Shown: positions 25,858 through 37,626, counted from the stretch's first letter. The stretch is 64,000 bases of DNA from Agrobacterium larrymoorei (GCF_013322225.1 NZ_JAAMFB010000017.1:124001-188000), one strand, 5' to 3'. Numbers and translations: made by a program. The notes: generated from the sequence alone by a model not told the origin.

Positions 25858-27036
25858 TCAGGCAGCAGCCTTGGAAAGCGTTGCTTTCTGCGTTTCGAAC
25901 GCCCAGCCAAGCCATGGCATCAGGGCTTCGAGGTCGGCCGTCTCGATGGTCGCACCGGCCCAAATGCGAAGACCGGAAGGCGCATCGCGGTAAGCACCGA
26001 TGTCGAACGCGACCTTTTCCTTCTCGAGAAGTGCAACCACACCCTTGGCGAAATCGGCCTGCGCGGCAGCATCCAGTGCAGCGACGTCCTTGTCGACGAT
26101 CTTGAGGCAAACGGACGTGTTGGAGCGCGTCTCATCGACCACGGCCAGATTGGCGATCCAGTCGTTGGCAGCGACGAAATCGAAGATAGCCTTTGCGTTG
26201 GCGTCGGCGCGAGCGATCAGAGCCTGCAAACCACCGAGGTTCTTTGCCCAGAGCAGCGCATCGATATAATCCTCGACGCACAGCATAGATGGCGTATTGA
26301 TCGTTTCGCCGGTAAAGATACCTTCGATCAGCTTGCCACCGGAGGTCATGCGGAAAATCTTCGGCAGAGGCCATGCCGGTGCGTAGGTCGTCAGACGCTC
26401 GACAGCGCGTGGCGAGAGAATGATGACGCCGTGACCACCCTCGCCGCCCAGAACCTTCTGCCAGGAGAAGGTAACGACATCGAGCTTGGAGAAATCCATG
26501 TCCTGCGCGAAAGCGGCAGATGTCGCGTCGCAGATGGTCAGACCTTTGCGGTCGGCAGGAATGAAATCGGCATTGGGAACGCGAACGCCGGAGGTCGTAC
26601 CGTTCCAGGTAAAAACCACGTCACGGTCGAAATCGACTTCTGAAAGGTTCGGCAGCAGGCCGTAATCAGCCTCGAACTTGCGAACATCCTTGAGCTTGAG
26701 CTGCTTGACTACATCCGTCACCCAGCCAGCGCCGAAGCTTTCCCACGCAACCATGTCCACGCCGCGCTCACCGAGCAGCGACCACAGAGCCATTTCAACG
26801 GCGCCGGTGTCGGATGCGGGAACGATACCGATACGATAATCGGCAGGAACATTCAGAACTTCGCGGGTGAGATCGATGGCCTGCTTCAGCTTGGCTTTGC
26901 CAACCTTGGCGCGATGCGAGCGACCAAGCGGTGCATCGGCGAGAGCATCAAGCGACCAGCCGGGGCGCTTCGAGCAGGGACCAGAAGAAAAATGCGTATT
27001 ACCCGGACGGACGTCCGGCTTCACTATATCTGTCAT
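25858..27036 (-). CDS. serC: Phosphoserine aminotransferase
   Basis: A 392-aa PLP enzyme converting 3-phosphohydroxypyruvate to phosphoserine. The PLP lysine lies in [10 protein letters not shown], preceded by [10 protein letters not shown]-terminal N-T-H-F-S-S-G-P-C is typical of the alphaproteobacterial form. It is the first gene of serC-serA and carries a two-hairpin leader directly before its ATG. Confidence 0.96.
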   Translation of the reverse strand: MTDIVKPDVRPGNTHFSSGPCSKRPGWSLDALADAPLGRSHRAKVGKAKLKQAIDLTREVLNVPADYRIGIVPASDTGAVEMALWSLLGERGVDMVAWESFGAGWVTDVVKQLKLKDVRKFEADYGLLPNLSEVDFDRDVVFTWNGTTSGVRVPNADFIPADRKGLTICDATSAAFAQDMDFSKLDVVTFSWQKVLGGEGGHGVIILSPRAVERLTTYAPAWPLPKIFRMTSGGKLIEGIFTGETINTPSMLCVEDYIDALLWAKNLGGLQALIARADANAKAIFDFVAANDWIANLAVVDETRSNTSVCLKIVDKDVAALDAAAQADFAKGVVALLEKEKVAFDIGAYRDAPSGLRIWAGATIETADLEALMPWLGWAFETQKATLSKAAA

Positions 27037-27078
27037 TTGACTACCCTTTCAGATAGGCGCCTCTCGTTAGGGAGAGGT
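27037..27078 (-). ncRNA. serC-type leader RNA element
   Basis: Immediately upstream of the serC ATG the minus strand folds into two short hairpins: CCTCTC/GAGAGG (27060-27077) and CTATC/GGTAG (27041-27056), the latter ending five bases before the start codon region and so able to affect ribosome access. Position, two-hairpin layout and a serC-serA operon downstream match the serC RNA motif described from alphaproteobacteria. I have not checked it against a covariance model. Confidence 0.6.
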
Positions 27079-27269
27079 GTCCTGCCATCGTTGCTATTCC
27101 TGTGCCCTGCCCTCGTCAAGCGAAATATGTCGCGGGTTGGAAGATTTTTATCGCATTTGCGTAACGGACGGATGTCGCGGCTTCATGAAAATAAGTCGCG
27201 CGAATTGACCCGTGTCAAATGACGGATCGCCTGACAGGCGCAATGTCTCTCCGTCAATAACGAAGAGAT

Positions 27270-27854
27270 ATGACTATGAGCACCAAGGCTCCATTTTCAA
27301 CGGATCGGAACGATCTGGTCCTGCCCTTAATGGGTAGATTTTACGAGACATTCGCACAGCCGCTTGCATGGACGGCATTTCGCGTCGCCATCGGCGCTAT
27401 GCTGGTCATTGAAGGTTATCCAAAGATACTTTCCCCTTTTGCGCAGATCGGCTTCGTGGAGAATCTTGGCTTTTACCCAGGCTGGCTCTGGTCGCCTTTT
27501 CTGGCTGGACTGCAATTCTTCGGTGGCATCTTCATTGCCGTCGGGCTTCTGACGCGCCCCTTTGCGCTGGCAAATACGGTGATGCTGGCAATTACCCTAT
27601 GGTTCCACTTTGCCAACCGCTATGGCAACGCCCTTCTGACGGAACAGGGCATTCAAGCCCTAAACGCCGTAGATCAGACACTGTTCACACCGCAAGGCTT
27701 ACGACGGCTGGCCGATGGCGGCACCGTCTTCCTTGAACAGGTCCAGACCAAGGCAGAACTGGCCTCCCTGTTCTGGACCGGTGGAGCGGCCCTGTTCGCA
27801 GCTTTCGGGGGTGGCTACTGGTCAATCGACCGGCATCTGAAAAAGCAGCTGTAA
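27270..27854 (+). CDS. DoxX family membrane protein
   Basis: A 194-aa inner-membrane protein with four hydrophobic segments and the DoxX landmarks R-V-A-I-G-A-M-L-V-I-E-G-Y near residue 40 and G-G-I-F-I-A-V-G-L-L-T-R-P near 85. The function of bacterial DoxX proteins varies and is often unknown; links to redox and sulfur metabolism exist. Start ATG could be 27270 or 27276. It stands alone, divergent from serC. Confidence 0.88.
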   Translation: MTMSTKAPFSTDRNDLVLPLMGRFYETFAQPLAWTAFRVAIGAMLVIEGYPKILSPFAQIGFVENLGFYPGWLWSPFLAGLQFFGGIFIAVGLLTRPFALANTVMLAITLWFHFANRYGNALLTEQGIQALNAVDQTLFTPQGLRRLADGGTVFLEQVQTKAELASLFWTGGAALFAAFGGGYWSIDRHLKKQL

Positions 27855-27861
27855 AAAGGTC

Positions 27862-27900
27862 AAAAAAAAGCACCCGGTTCCAGGAAGGAACCGGGTGCTT
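27862..27900. terminator. Bidirectional intrinsic terminator
   Basis: AGCACCCGGTTCC and GGAACCGGGTGCT form a 13-base stem. Read on the minus strand it is followed by a long T-run (27862-27868), ending the outer-membrane protein transcript; on the plus strand it follows doxX. Confidence 0.9.
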
Positions 27901-27919
27901 CTGATTTCAAACCGTAAAC

Positions 27920-28738
27920 TTACTTGTAAACGGCTGGCTGCAAAGGAATGTCTGCAGGCGGCATGTACTGGGCGGTGTCGCAACCGTTGAAGACATAACG
28001 GCCACCGACGCGTACTTCATGCGAGGTGAAGCCTTTGGAGCGGCCCGGACCCGAGTTGCCACCCGATCCTATGCCAAACATCTCACCCTTGCCAATCTGG
28101 CGGAAACGATAGCCGACATCGGCCTTAAGGTTGCAGGTAACGTCGATAGAAGCACCGGCCATCAAAGCGTAAGCGAAGCGCCAGTCACCCTTTCCCTCCC
28201 ATGAGCACGGAGTGCCACCACAGGCAGTATCGATCGTGAACTTGTCCCACTTGACGTAAGCGCCACCAACACCCGCGCCGACATAAGGAGTGATGCGACC
28301 GTATGTTCCAAGATCGACATAAGCGTTTGCCATCAAAGTATAAGCGCGCAGCGACGAGCGGAAATCATCATTACCTGTTCCGCCCGCGTTTACCGCGGAA
28401 CCGCGGAAATCTGACTTCGCCATGTAGTCGAACGTCAAGTCCGTGCGAAGATAGTTGTTGATCTGGTAGCCGACGCCAGCACCTACGAGGAAGCTGTCCT
28501 TCATGGAGGAACTGGAAGAGCGGATCACGGTGCCAGCACGATCAAACTCGAAGCTCTTCGCCTTGTTGAACGAATAGCCCACGTCACCACGCAGATACCA
28601 GCCGCTGGCTTCCTGAACCTGAATTTCCGGTGCAGTGTCCACAAATGCAGGCGCAGGCTCTGCCTGATAGAGGTCGGCTGCAAACGCGGTTTGGCATGCC
28701 ATCAAAGCGGCAACTGCGCCGATCAGGCTCTTCTTCAT
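27920..28738 (-). CDS. Omp25/Omp31-like outer-membrane beta-barrel protein
   Basis: A 272-aa protein with a signal peptide ending A-F-A-A. The mature chain alternates hydrophobic and polar residues as a beta-barrel, with G-W-Y-L-R-G-D-V-G-Y-S-F near its start, the loop D-G conserved regions, and a C-terminal V-R-V-G-G-R-Y-V-F strand. It resembles the Omp25/Omp31 and RopB-type proteins of Rhizobiales. I chose the ATG at 28738, preceded by GGAG, over an upstream codon. A perfect CtrA-type box lies 84 bases upstream. Role: major outer-membrane protein, possibly linking membrane and peptidoglycan. Confidence 0.85.
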   Translation of the reverse strand: MKKSLIGAVAALMACQTAFAADLYQAEPAPAFVDTAPEIQVQEASGWYLRGDVGYSFNKAKSFEFDRAGTVIRSSSSSMKDSFLVGAGVGYQINNYLRTDLTFDYMAKSDFRGSAVNAGGTGNDDFRSSLRAYTLMANAYVDLGTYGRITPYVGAGVGGAYVKWDKFTIDTACGGTPCSWEGKGDWRFAYALMAGASIDVTCNLKADVGYRFRQIGKGEMFGIGSGGNSGPGRSKGFTSHEVRVGGRYVFNGCDTAQYMPPADIPLQPAVYK

Positions 28739-28821
28739 GATGGTGGCTCCATAAGCGGAACGCGCCGTTCTCAAGCGCATCCAAGTGAGATTCTTCACTT
28801 ATGAAATCTGAAGGAAAATGG

Positions 28822-28836
28822 TTAAACGAGCATTAA
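28822..28836. promoter_or_regulatory. Perfect CtrA box upstream of the outer-membrane protein gene
   Basis: TTAA-N7-TTAA is present without mismatch (28822-28825 and 28833-28836), embedded in ATGGTTAA, the reverse of the extended half site TTAACCAT. It lies 84 bases upstream of the outer-membrane protein start on the minus strand, a usual position for CtrA control in alphaproteobacteria. Confidence 0.65.
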
Positions 28837-29231
28837 AATGGAGAATACCGGTTGGTTATAATTAGGAATTATTTGCCACTACTACCGCATCGGGCAACGG
28901 CCACCCATCCAGACGATGCAAATCTTGGCAACGGCGCGATGACAATTGCGGAGATCGACGCAGTATTGTGGCAGCTTAGGATAACAGATTATTAGCCAAT
29001 CTCATTTTCGATATCGCAATAATAGTAATGCATCATAAGTTTGAAGGACCAAACGGACTGTGAATGTCAGGTATATCGGCCTGATTTTGCAGGATGTGAG
29101 TGACGGCTGCTTGCAGATGGTCCTTTGACGAAAGCATTTTTCGAAGAAGCGGTCGGCGGCGGCCAATGGGTAATGAGACCTGTTTGGGATACTTGTTCGT
29201 GCACAATACTGTAAGATTGATTATTGAATTC
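28837..29231. other. AT-rich intergenic region between divergent genes
   Basis: Nearly 400 bases without a convincing gene. It should hold the promoters of the outer-membrane protein and the GGDEF-EAL gene. The part from 29100 is in frame with the latter and could be coding if an upstream start is used. Confidence 0.45.
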
Positions 29232-31157
29232 ATGCGGGTACCCCGCGACAATCCCGAGCTTCTACGAGCCCAATACCGTTCATTCAGTCGGCAAATGCCG
29301 ATGATGTACTTCATTCTCATGTCCAGCACATGGGCATTGGCCGCCACCCATATGAACGTCGCCCCTGGCTGGCTGACGATTGTCATACCGACCTTGCTGA
29401 CCGTGGTGTGCGCCGGTCGCATCGCTTTCTGGTGGCGTTCGCGTCATATCTGTCCTTCCGGAGAATCGGCCTACGCAACGCTGACGAGAACAAACCGGCT
29501 GGCAGCCTTTATAGCCATCGCCTTCACAATATGGTCGTTCTTGCTGTTTCCCTACGGCGATCCGTATGAGAAGAGCCATATCGCCTTCTATATGGCGATA
29601 ACCGTCATCTCGTGTATCTTCTGTCTGATGCATCTGCGCTCTGCCGCCTTCACCGTGACGGCCATCGTCAACGGCGCATTCATATTCTTCTTCGCGACGA
29701 CCGGAGAACCCACCTTTATCGCTATCGCCATCAATATCATGCTGGTCTGCTTCGGCATGCTTGCCGTCTTGATGGTCAATTACGACAACTTTCAGCGGAT
29801 GGTTCAGGCCCAAAAGGAAGCGGAAGCATTGGGAGCAGAAAATCTGCGCCTGGCGAATATCGACAGTCTTACCGGCCTGCCAAACCGGCGTGCGTTCTTT
29901 CGTCATCTGAACGAAAGCTTCAATCTGGCTGTTGGTAACGCCACGGGATTGGCTATCGGCGTGATCGACCTTGACGGCTTCAAGCCTGTCAACGATCTGC
30001 ATGGCCATTCGACGGGAGACCGTCTTCTGGTGCAGGTCGGCGAAAGACTGAAGACATTGTCTTCTGCCAACGAAATCTTTCTGGCGCGTCTGGGGGGCGA
30101 CGAATTCGCATTCATCATATCCGATGTCGAGGATGAAACGCATGTGGCGGCGGATGTGGACCGCATGTGCGCCCAGTTGCAAGCGCCATTCGTCTTGCCG
30201 GATGCAACCATCATTATTTCCGGCTCCGTCGGCATTGCGGTTTATCCGCAGATGGCATCGACACCGGAAGAACTGTTCGATCACGCGGATTACGCGCTTT
30301 ACCAGGGCAAGCGGGAAAAGCGCGGCAACGCCACCTTCTTCACCGCCCGCCATGTGGCCGAAATTCATCGTGATGCCCGCATCGAGCAGGCCCTGAAGCA
30401 GGCCGACCTGACAGAAGAACTATCCGTCGTCTTCCAGCCGGTGCTGGATATCAGCCAGGACAGGATCATCGGGTTCGAAGCCCTGGCGCGTTGGCACAGC
30501 CGAATGCTCGGGCCACTTTCCCCCGGCCAGTTCATTCCCATTGCGGAGCGCGCCGGGATCATCAGCAGCCTGACGAGACCACTCCTGAAAAAAGCGCTGG
30601 AGGCCGCTCGTCACTGGCCGGACGATATTCGATTGTCATTCAATCTTTCGGCACAGGATCTGAACAGCCCGGAAGCAACAATCGCCCTTATCGCCATCAT
30701 CGAAAACAGTCGCTTCGATACATCGCGCCTTGACCTGGAGATTACCGAGACAGCCTTCATTCACGATATCCGTCAAGCCCGTCGCTCTGCCGAGATACTG
30801 AGAAGCGTCGGCTGCGGCATTTCTCTCGATGATTTCGGCACGGGATATTCCAGCCTGACGTCCCTGCACTCACTGCCGCTGACAAAGATCAAGATCGACC
30901 GGAGCTTCGTAAGTCAGATCCACGATGACCCGATCAGCTGCAAGATCGTCCGTTCGGTGCTGACCCTCAGCAGGGAAATGGGACTGGATGCGATTGTAGA
31001 AGGCGTGGAAACTCAAGAGGAGATCGCCACCCTCCAGACCCTGGGTGCTGTTCTCATTCAGGGCTACATCTGCTCCCGCCCAATGGAGCAAGCCGCCATC
31101 GCAGGTTTTCTGGCATCAAAAAACGGCGGCTTCAACATCCTGGATCAGATCGCATAA
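29232..31157 (+). CDS. Membrane-bound GGDEF-EAL protein (diguanylate cyclase/phosphodiesterase)
   Basis: A protein of about 641 aa that makes and/or degrades cyclic di-GMP. Six hydrophobic segments occupy residues about 25-185; the GGDEF domain follows, with G-G-D-E-F intact at 288-292; the EAL domain begins near 395 with F-E-A-L (415-418) and keeps E-I-T-E-T, D-D-F-G-T-G-Y-S-S-L and K-I-D-R-S-F-V. The R-x-x-D inhibitory site before GGDEF is missing. The start is uncertain: ATG 29232 has a weak ribosome site, and codons at 29166 and 29100 would extend it. It is transcribed alone. Confidence 0.9.
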   Translation: MRVPRDNPELLRAQYRSFSRQMPMMYFILMSSTWALAATHMNVAPGWLTIVIPTLLTVVCAGRIAFWWRSRHICPSGESAYATLTRTNRLAAFIAIAFTIWSFLLFPYGDPYEKSHIAFYMAITVISCIFCLMHLRSAAFTVTAIVNGAFIFFFATTGEPTFIAIAINIMLVCFGMLAVLMVNYDNFQRMVQAQKEAEALGAENLRLANIDSLTGLPNRRAFFRHLNESFNLAVGNATGLAIGVIDLDGFKPVNDLHGHSTGDRLLVQVGERLKTLSSANEIFLARLGGDEFAFIISDVEDETHVAADVDRMCAQLQAPFVLPDATIIISGSVGIAVYPQMASTPEELFDHADYALYQGKREKRGNATFFTARHVAEIHRDARIEQALKQADLTEELSVVFQPVLDISQDRIIGFEALARWHSRMLGPLSPGQFIPIAERAGIISSLTRPLLKKALEAARHWPDDIRLSFNLSAQDLNSPEATIALIAIIENSRFDTSRLDLEITETAFIHDIRQARRSAEILRSVGCGISLDDFGTGYSSLTSLHSLPLTKIKIDRSFVSQIHDDPISCKIVRSVLTLSREMGLDAIVEGVETQEEIATLQTLGAVLIQGYICSRPMEQAAIAGFLASKNGGFNILDQIA

Positions 31158-31275
31158 TCAAGAATGCTAAGCACCCGAAACGCAGTACACGGCGCATCAG
31201 TGCCGGAGAGCGCGATTGCTGGCCAAAGGGGCTGCAACGCCTTGTGTCTGGATAGTCAGCAAGGCGCTCCGAAAA

Positions 31276-32628
31276 TCACGCAGCGGTCCGGGCGTTTGAA
31301 ATTACGCCGACCAGATCGTTGACGATGCGCTCCACCTGCGCGCTGTCATCGCCTTCCGCCATGACGCGGATCAGCGGTTCGGTGCCGGACGGGCGAATGA
31401 CCAGCCGACCCTTTTTCTCCAGCGCCGCTTCCGCGTCGGCAATCGCCTGCTGGACCACCGGATTTTCCAATGGCTTACCGCCCGAAATGCGCACATTCTT
31501 CAAAAGCTGTGGAACCGGTTCGAACTTGCGGCAGACCTCGCTGACCGTGCGACCAGAACGCTTCACCCGCGCCAGAACCTGAAGTGCTGCGACCAGACCA
31601 TCGCCGGTGGTACCGTAATCGGACAGCACGATATGGCCGGACTGCTCGCCACCTACATTGAAATCATGGTTGCGCATATGCTCTACAACATAGCGGTCGC
31701 CGACCTTTGTTCGGGCCAGCGTCATGCCATTGTCACCGAGGAAACGCTCCAGCCCGAGGTTGGACATGACGGTTGCAACGATGCCACCGCCGCGCAGGAT
31801 CTTGTCATCTGCCCAGCTGTGAGCAATCGTTGCCATCAGCTGATCGCCATCGACGATCTGGCCACGCTCGTCCACGATGATGACGCGATCCGCATCGCCG
31901 TCCAGCGCAATGCCGATATCGGCCCGCACTTCATGCACCTTTTTCTGCAGCGCATCGGGGTGCGTTGAGCCGCATTCGAAATTGATGTTGGTGCCGTTCG
32001 GCTCGTTGCCAATGGTAACCACTTCCGCGCCAAGCTCCCACAATGCTGCGGGTGCCACTTTGTAGGCCGCGCCGTTTGCGCAATCGATGGCGATCCGCAA
32101 ACCACTCAGCGTCACATCGCGCGGCAGGGTGCGTTTTACGAACTCGATGTAGCGATAGATATCGCCATCGACGCGCTTGGCGCGACCGATTTCATGCGGC
32201 TTAGCCAGCTGCGCGTAGATATCCTTGTCCAGCAAATCCTCGATCTCAAGCTCCAACTCGTCGGAAAGCTTGTATCCATCGGGTCCGAAAAGCTTGATGC
32301 CGTTATCCTGGAACGGGTTATGGGACGCCGAAATCATCACGCCGATATCGGCACGCAGCGAACGCGTCAGCATCGCCACGGCCGGCGTCGGGATCGGGCC
32401 GAGCAGAAACACATCGAGACCGGCAGCCGTAAAACCGGCAACCAGCGCATTTTCCAGCATGTAGCCGGAAAGGCGCGTATCCTTGCCGATCACCACACGA
32501 TGGCGATGATGACCGCGACGGAAAATCGTCCCTACAGCGATACCAACACGCATGGCGAGATCCGGCGTCATTGGGAAGACGTTGGATTGCCCGCGAATAC
32601 CATCGGTTCCGAAATAGCGACGTGTCAT
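31276..32628 (-). CDS. glmM: Phosphoglucosamine mutase
   Basis: A 450-aa enzyme interconverting glucosamine-6- and 1-phosphate for UDP-GlcNAc synthesis. The phosphoserine loop S-A-S-H-N-P-F has S102, the metal loop D-G-D-A-D-R is intact, and R-P-S-G-T-E-P binds the substrate phosphate. I chose the ATG at 32628, which follows GGAG and begins the family's [13 protein letters not shown]. It is downstream of ftsH on the same strand, separated by a terminator and a repeat-bearing gap, so it has its own promoter. Confidence 0.97.
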   Translation of the reverse strand: MTRRYFGTDGIRGQSNVFPMTPDLAMRVGIAVGTIFRRGHHRHRVVIGKDTRLSGYMLENALVAGFTAAGLDVFLLGPIPTPAVAMLTRSLRADIGVMISASHNPFQDNGIKLFGPDGYKLSDELELEIEDLLDKDIYAQLAKPHEIGRAKRVDGDIYRYIEFVKRTLPRDVTLSGLRIAIDCANGAAYKVAPAALWELGAEVVTIGNEPNGTNINFECGSTHPDALQKKVHEVRADIGIALDGDADRVIIVDERGQIVDGDQLMATIAHSWADDKILRGGGIVATVMSNLGLERFLGDNGMTLARTKVGDRYVVEHMRNHDFNVGGEQSGHIVLSDYGTTGDGLVAALQVLARVKRSGRTVSEVCRKFEPVPQLLKNVRISGGKPLENPVVQQAIADAEAALEKKGRLVIRPSGTEPLIRVMAEGDDSAQVERIVNDLVGVISNARTAA

Positions 32629-32844
32629 GTGAACTCCAGATTTGTCCCGTGCGCGGCCTGGTGAATACGGCAGTGCATTCGTGTATTTTTCGCTAGATGC
32701 CATAAAAGCCGGGAAACAGCACGTAAATTACCACAAAAGCGAAATATATGTTGTTACCAATTTGGCCTATCGACGGGCATGGTGCGGCTTTAGCGTGTTT
32801 CAAGTTACACAGTAGTTTACTTCAGCCGCACCTATATCTTCCCC

Positions 32845-32950
32845 ATTCCCGTGCTTGTCACAGGAATCCGGTATCGCGCGCCCTCGTGGCTGAGACTCTT
32901 TTCAACCCAAGAACTTGGGCTGGCTGAATCCTGTGACAAGCATACGAATG
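32845..32950. repeat. Inverted pair of palindromic intergenic repeats between ftsH and glmM
   Basis: A short palindrome at 32845-32867 (ATTCC...GGAAT with inner GTGCTTGTCAC) recurs inverted at about 32926-32950; TGCTTGTCACAGGA (32852-32865) is the exact reverse complement of 32929-32942. Between them is another perfect palindrome, CCCAAG-AA-CTTGGG (32906-32919). A related single copy is at 51816-51844. The rest of the 32629-32977 gap shows no gene. Confidence 0.65.
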
Positions 32951-32977
32951 AGGGAGTGAATGCGATGATCACGATAG

Positions 32978-33006
32978 TAAAAGGCCGCCCGCGATGCGGA
33001 CGGCCT
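32978..33006 (-). terminator. Intrinsic terminator after ftsH
   Basis: On the minus strand AGGCCG-T-CCGC pairs with GCGG-G-CGGCCT around a short loop and is followed by TTTTAC, 26 bases after the ftsH stop. Confidence 0.85.
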
Positions 33007-33031
33007 GAATATTTGTTACGACCATGGTCCT

Positions 33032-34978
<1,947 letters not shown>

Positions 34979-35132
34979 CGAACTCCCCGAACTCCAACGG
35001 GCAAATGCGCGCCCGCCATAATGTTGGCCCTAACATAAGGAGGACAGATGGCCTTGCCAAGGCGGGCGGCTGCACGAGATGCGATTTGAGGTAAAAACTC
35101 TCAGAAAAAGCGGCCTAAACCTAACGACGCGT

Positions 35133-36452
35133 TTAAACCGGAGGCTGTGGATAGGGCTTGCGCTCCAGCAAATTCGCCAGAGCATTCGCCAGGTCGAGAT
35201 CGAACCGGGTAAGAAACAGGTCATAAGGAGCGAGGACCGGACGGATCGAAACACCCTCTGCTGAGAACGCATCCACCAACTTTTCACCGCGTCGAACAAG
35301 AGGCTGCGCTTCGCGCGCCCGCTTGATGACACCTGCGGGAAGCGTTGTTGGAATGCGGGACGTGCCTACCGCATATGACGCACCTGAAACCACATCCAGG
35401 CTCTCCTCAGAATGATTGGTGACTTCGAAGCGGCCGTCCCATGTCGCAGTTTCACCCGCTTTGACGCTGACGCTTTCGATATTGCGGTTCTCCCGCATCA
35501 AATAAACACCGCTCTTTCGCAGGTCGAACACGACACGTCCGGCGGTCAATCGTGCTGCCTCACCCGATGCGACAAGCGCCACGAGCCTGTCCATCGTCTC
35601 CGCAGCCAGTCCGAATTGCCGCCCGCCGATGACGGCAGCGAGAGCCGAGAGCGCATGGCGCAGAACCGATGCGTCAGCGGCGAGAGCATCTGAACCGAGC
35701 AAAAAGACCAGACCTACAAAGGATTTCGCATGCTCCTCAACCAGTTGAGCCGCACGAAACGATAATAGAGCGCGATCAGGCGCTGCGACGACCTTGGGCG
35801 CATCTGCTGTCTGGCGCACCCGCACCCGCTCATATTTCACATCCTCATTGCTGGGATCATCGAACCAACTGTAACCACATCCCTGAAGAAGATCGCGAAT
35901 ATCCTGCCGTGTTACAGTGAGAAATGGCCTGAAAACCCAAAGCCTGGCATCGTAAAGCGTGGCATCTGCCATTCCGGCGAGCCCAAGATTATCCTGCCGC
36001 GTACTGCGGCTTTTGCGCATGGAAACGGTTTCAAGCTGATCGCCAAGCGTATGGCCAACGACAACCATATCCGCGCCGATCTCCGCAGCGACGGCACCAA
36101 TCAGTTGATAACGCGCCAGTCTGGCAGCGGCGGATATGCCCGACTTCGGCTTTTCATCGTCCCAGCGTCGGATATGATGAGCGATACCGAGTGTCTCGCA
36201 AAGTGCGGCGACCCCGCGCGCTTCTTCGGCGGATTCGATGCGAAGCGCGTGATCGATCGTTACAGCCTCAAGACGGATGTCGCAGCGTCCGGAGTGCTTC
36301 AGGGCCATGTGCAGCGCCAGTAACAGGCCAGTGGAGTCACTGCCGCCTGAAATCGCAACGAGAATGCATGATGGGTCTTGAATTTTTTCGATGAATTGTC
36401 GCGCTGCCCCAAGGGGCGCAAGCGACATCTCTCGGTTTGGGGCTGCCCGCAT
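35133..36452 (-). CDS. tilS: tRNA(Ile)-lysidine synthase
   Basis: A 439-aa enzyme that converts C34 of tRNA-Ile(CAT) to lysidine so that AUA is read as Ile. The PP-loop S-G-G-S-D-S is at 35-40, and D-H-A-L-R, G-H-T-L-G-D-Q and W-F-D-D-P-S-N are typical. Start is taken as ATG 36452; an in-frame ATG 24 bases downstream has a better purine-rich leader and is possible. It follows cpoB by 15 bases and precedes ftsH, an order conserved in alphaproteobacteria. Confidence 0.94.
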   Translation of the reverse strand: MRAAPNREMSLAPLGAARQFIEKIQDPSCILVAISGGSDSTGLLLALHMALKHSGRCDIRLEAVTIDHALRIESAEEARGVAALCETLGIAHHIRRWDDEKPKSGISAAARLARYQLIGAVAAEIGADMVVVGHTLGDQLETVSMRKSRSTRQDNLGLAGMADATLYDARLWVFRPFLTVTRQDIRDLLQGCGYSWFDDPSNEDVKYERVRVRQTADAPKVVAAPDRALLSFRAAQLVEEHAKSFVGLVFLLGSDALAADASVLRHALSALAAVIGGRQFGLAAETMDRLVALVASGEAARLTAGRVVFDLRKSGVYLMRENRNIESVSVKAGETATWDGRFEVTNHSEESLDVVSGASYAVGTSRIPTTLPAGVIKRAREAQPLVRRGEKLVDAFSAEGVSIRPVLAPYDLFLTRFDLDLANALANLLERKPYPQPPV

Positions 36453-36467
36453 CGGCTGCGAGCGCCT

Positions 36468-37466
36468 TTAGCAGCTCAGACGCTTCTGTTCGCTTGTCAC
36501 CTTGCCCAAAACAGTCTTCGACGCGCTGGGATAACGCTTCGGCACTTCGCGAAGGGTCGCGCAGGCTGTTTCCTTGTTATCGAGGGCTGCAAGCGACATG
36601 CCGAGCTTCAACAGCATTTCAGGCGCTTTCGGAGACTTGCCATAGGCCTGATGCGCATTCAGAAAGGTTTTGGCAGAATCGGTAAATTTACCTTGGCTAT
36701 ATTGCGCTTCACCAAGCCAGAAATTTGCATCGGCAGCCTTGGAGCCCTTGGGGTAACCCTGAATGTACTTTTCAAATCCTTGCTCTGCTTGTCTGTAATC
36801 GCCGGAAAGGACATGGCTGTAGGCGGCCTGATAGATATCGTTCTCGCTGGTCAGCGCTGCGGTATTCACCGGATCGGTGCTGGAAGAACGCCCACCCTGC
36901 TCCACGCCCGGAAGCGCGCCTGCGGAATTATTGGCATTTTGGTTCAGCGTGCCGCCAATCGGCATACCGCGCGAATCCATTTCGATGGAGCCGAGCGTCG
37001 TCTCGCCGGGTGCGGCATTGGAACGAGGCGCGGTCGCCGTCTGCTGGTCGGGCATTGAAGCGCCGTCCTGGGACGGCGTTTCAATGATCGTTGCTATATC
37101 GTCGCTGCCGCCAGCAGCAGGAACGTCTGCTTCGGCCTTCTTCTTTGGAGCAGCAGGTGCGGCAGCCTTGCCGCTTTCCAGTTCCTGGAAGCGGAATTCA
37201 TTGTCTTCCTGCGCCTTGCGAATGGTTTCCTGCATTTGCAGCAACTGGAAACTCATTTCCTCGATGCGACCATTCAGCTGCCGGATCGTTTCTTCCAGCT
37301 GTTGAACCTTGTAGGTTTCGTTTGCCTGCACATTGATAACCGGTGCGTTCGAATTCACCGTGCCGAAGGCCCCACCTGAACCGAACAACGGCCCGGAGAC
37401 GGCTGTGCCGCTCAAGCCGGTGCAGGCTGCAAGCCCCAGCATTCCCGCCACGACAAGTTTCTTCAT
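36468..37466 (-). CDS. cpoB: Cell division coordinator CpoB (YbgF), Tol-Pal associated
   Basis: A 332-aa periplasmic protein. The signal peptide begins M-K-K-L-V-V-A and ends near V-S-G. Residues about 50-100 form a coiled coil (Q-L-E-E-T-I-R-Q-L-N-G-R-I-E-E), followed by an A/P/D-rich linker and a C-terminal TPR region with Y-I-Q-G-Y-P-K-G-S-K-A-A-D-A-N-F-W-L. CpoB links peptidoglycan synthesis with Tol-driven membrane constriction. The ATG at 37466 follows AGGA. A terminator separates it from pal, so it likely starts a new unit with tilS. Confidence 0.94.
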   Translation of the reverse strand: MKKLVVAGMLGLAACTGLSGTAVSGPLFGSGGAFGTVNSNAPVINVQANETYKVQQLEETIRQLNGRIEEMSFQLLQMQETIRKAQEDNEFRFQELESGKAAAPAAPKKKAEADVPAAGGSDDIATIIETPSQDGASMPDQQTATAPRSNAAPGETTLGSIEMDSRGMPIGGTLNQNANNSAGALPGVEQGGRSSSTDPVNTAALTSENDIYQAAYSHVLSGDYRQAEQGFEKYIQGYPKGSKAADANFWLGEAQYSQGKFTDSAKTFLNAHQAYGKSPKAPEMLLKLGMSLAALDNKETACATLREVPKRYPSASKTVLGKVTSEQKRLSC

Positions 37467-37559
37467 GTTGCGTCCTGTCTCGTTGATTTGCGCCCCAGCG
37501 GCGCAAAACCGGATTTTTTCCATCTCCGTCGAAAAAGCAACTTAACTTCGGCCAAACTA

Positions 37560-37595
37560 TGAAAAAAACGAAAGGCGGCCCGAAGACCGCCTTTG
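37560..37595 (-). terminator. Intrinsic terminator after pal
   Basis: On the minus strand AAGGCGG pairs with CCGCCTT in a GC-rich stem around TCTTCGGG, followed by CGTTTTTTTC. It lies between pal and cpoB. Confidence 0.88.
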
Positions 37596-37626
37596 TAAAT
37601 CTCATCACGTTTGCGCGAGAGCGCAA

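Noticed and set aside
24416..25993. A very long frame (525 codons) antisense to serA
   Set aside because: It is the reverse strand of a highly conserved gene with GC-rich third positions, which creates long spurious frames; it has no motifs of its own.
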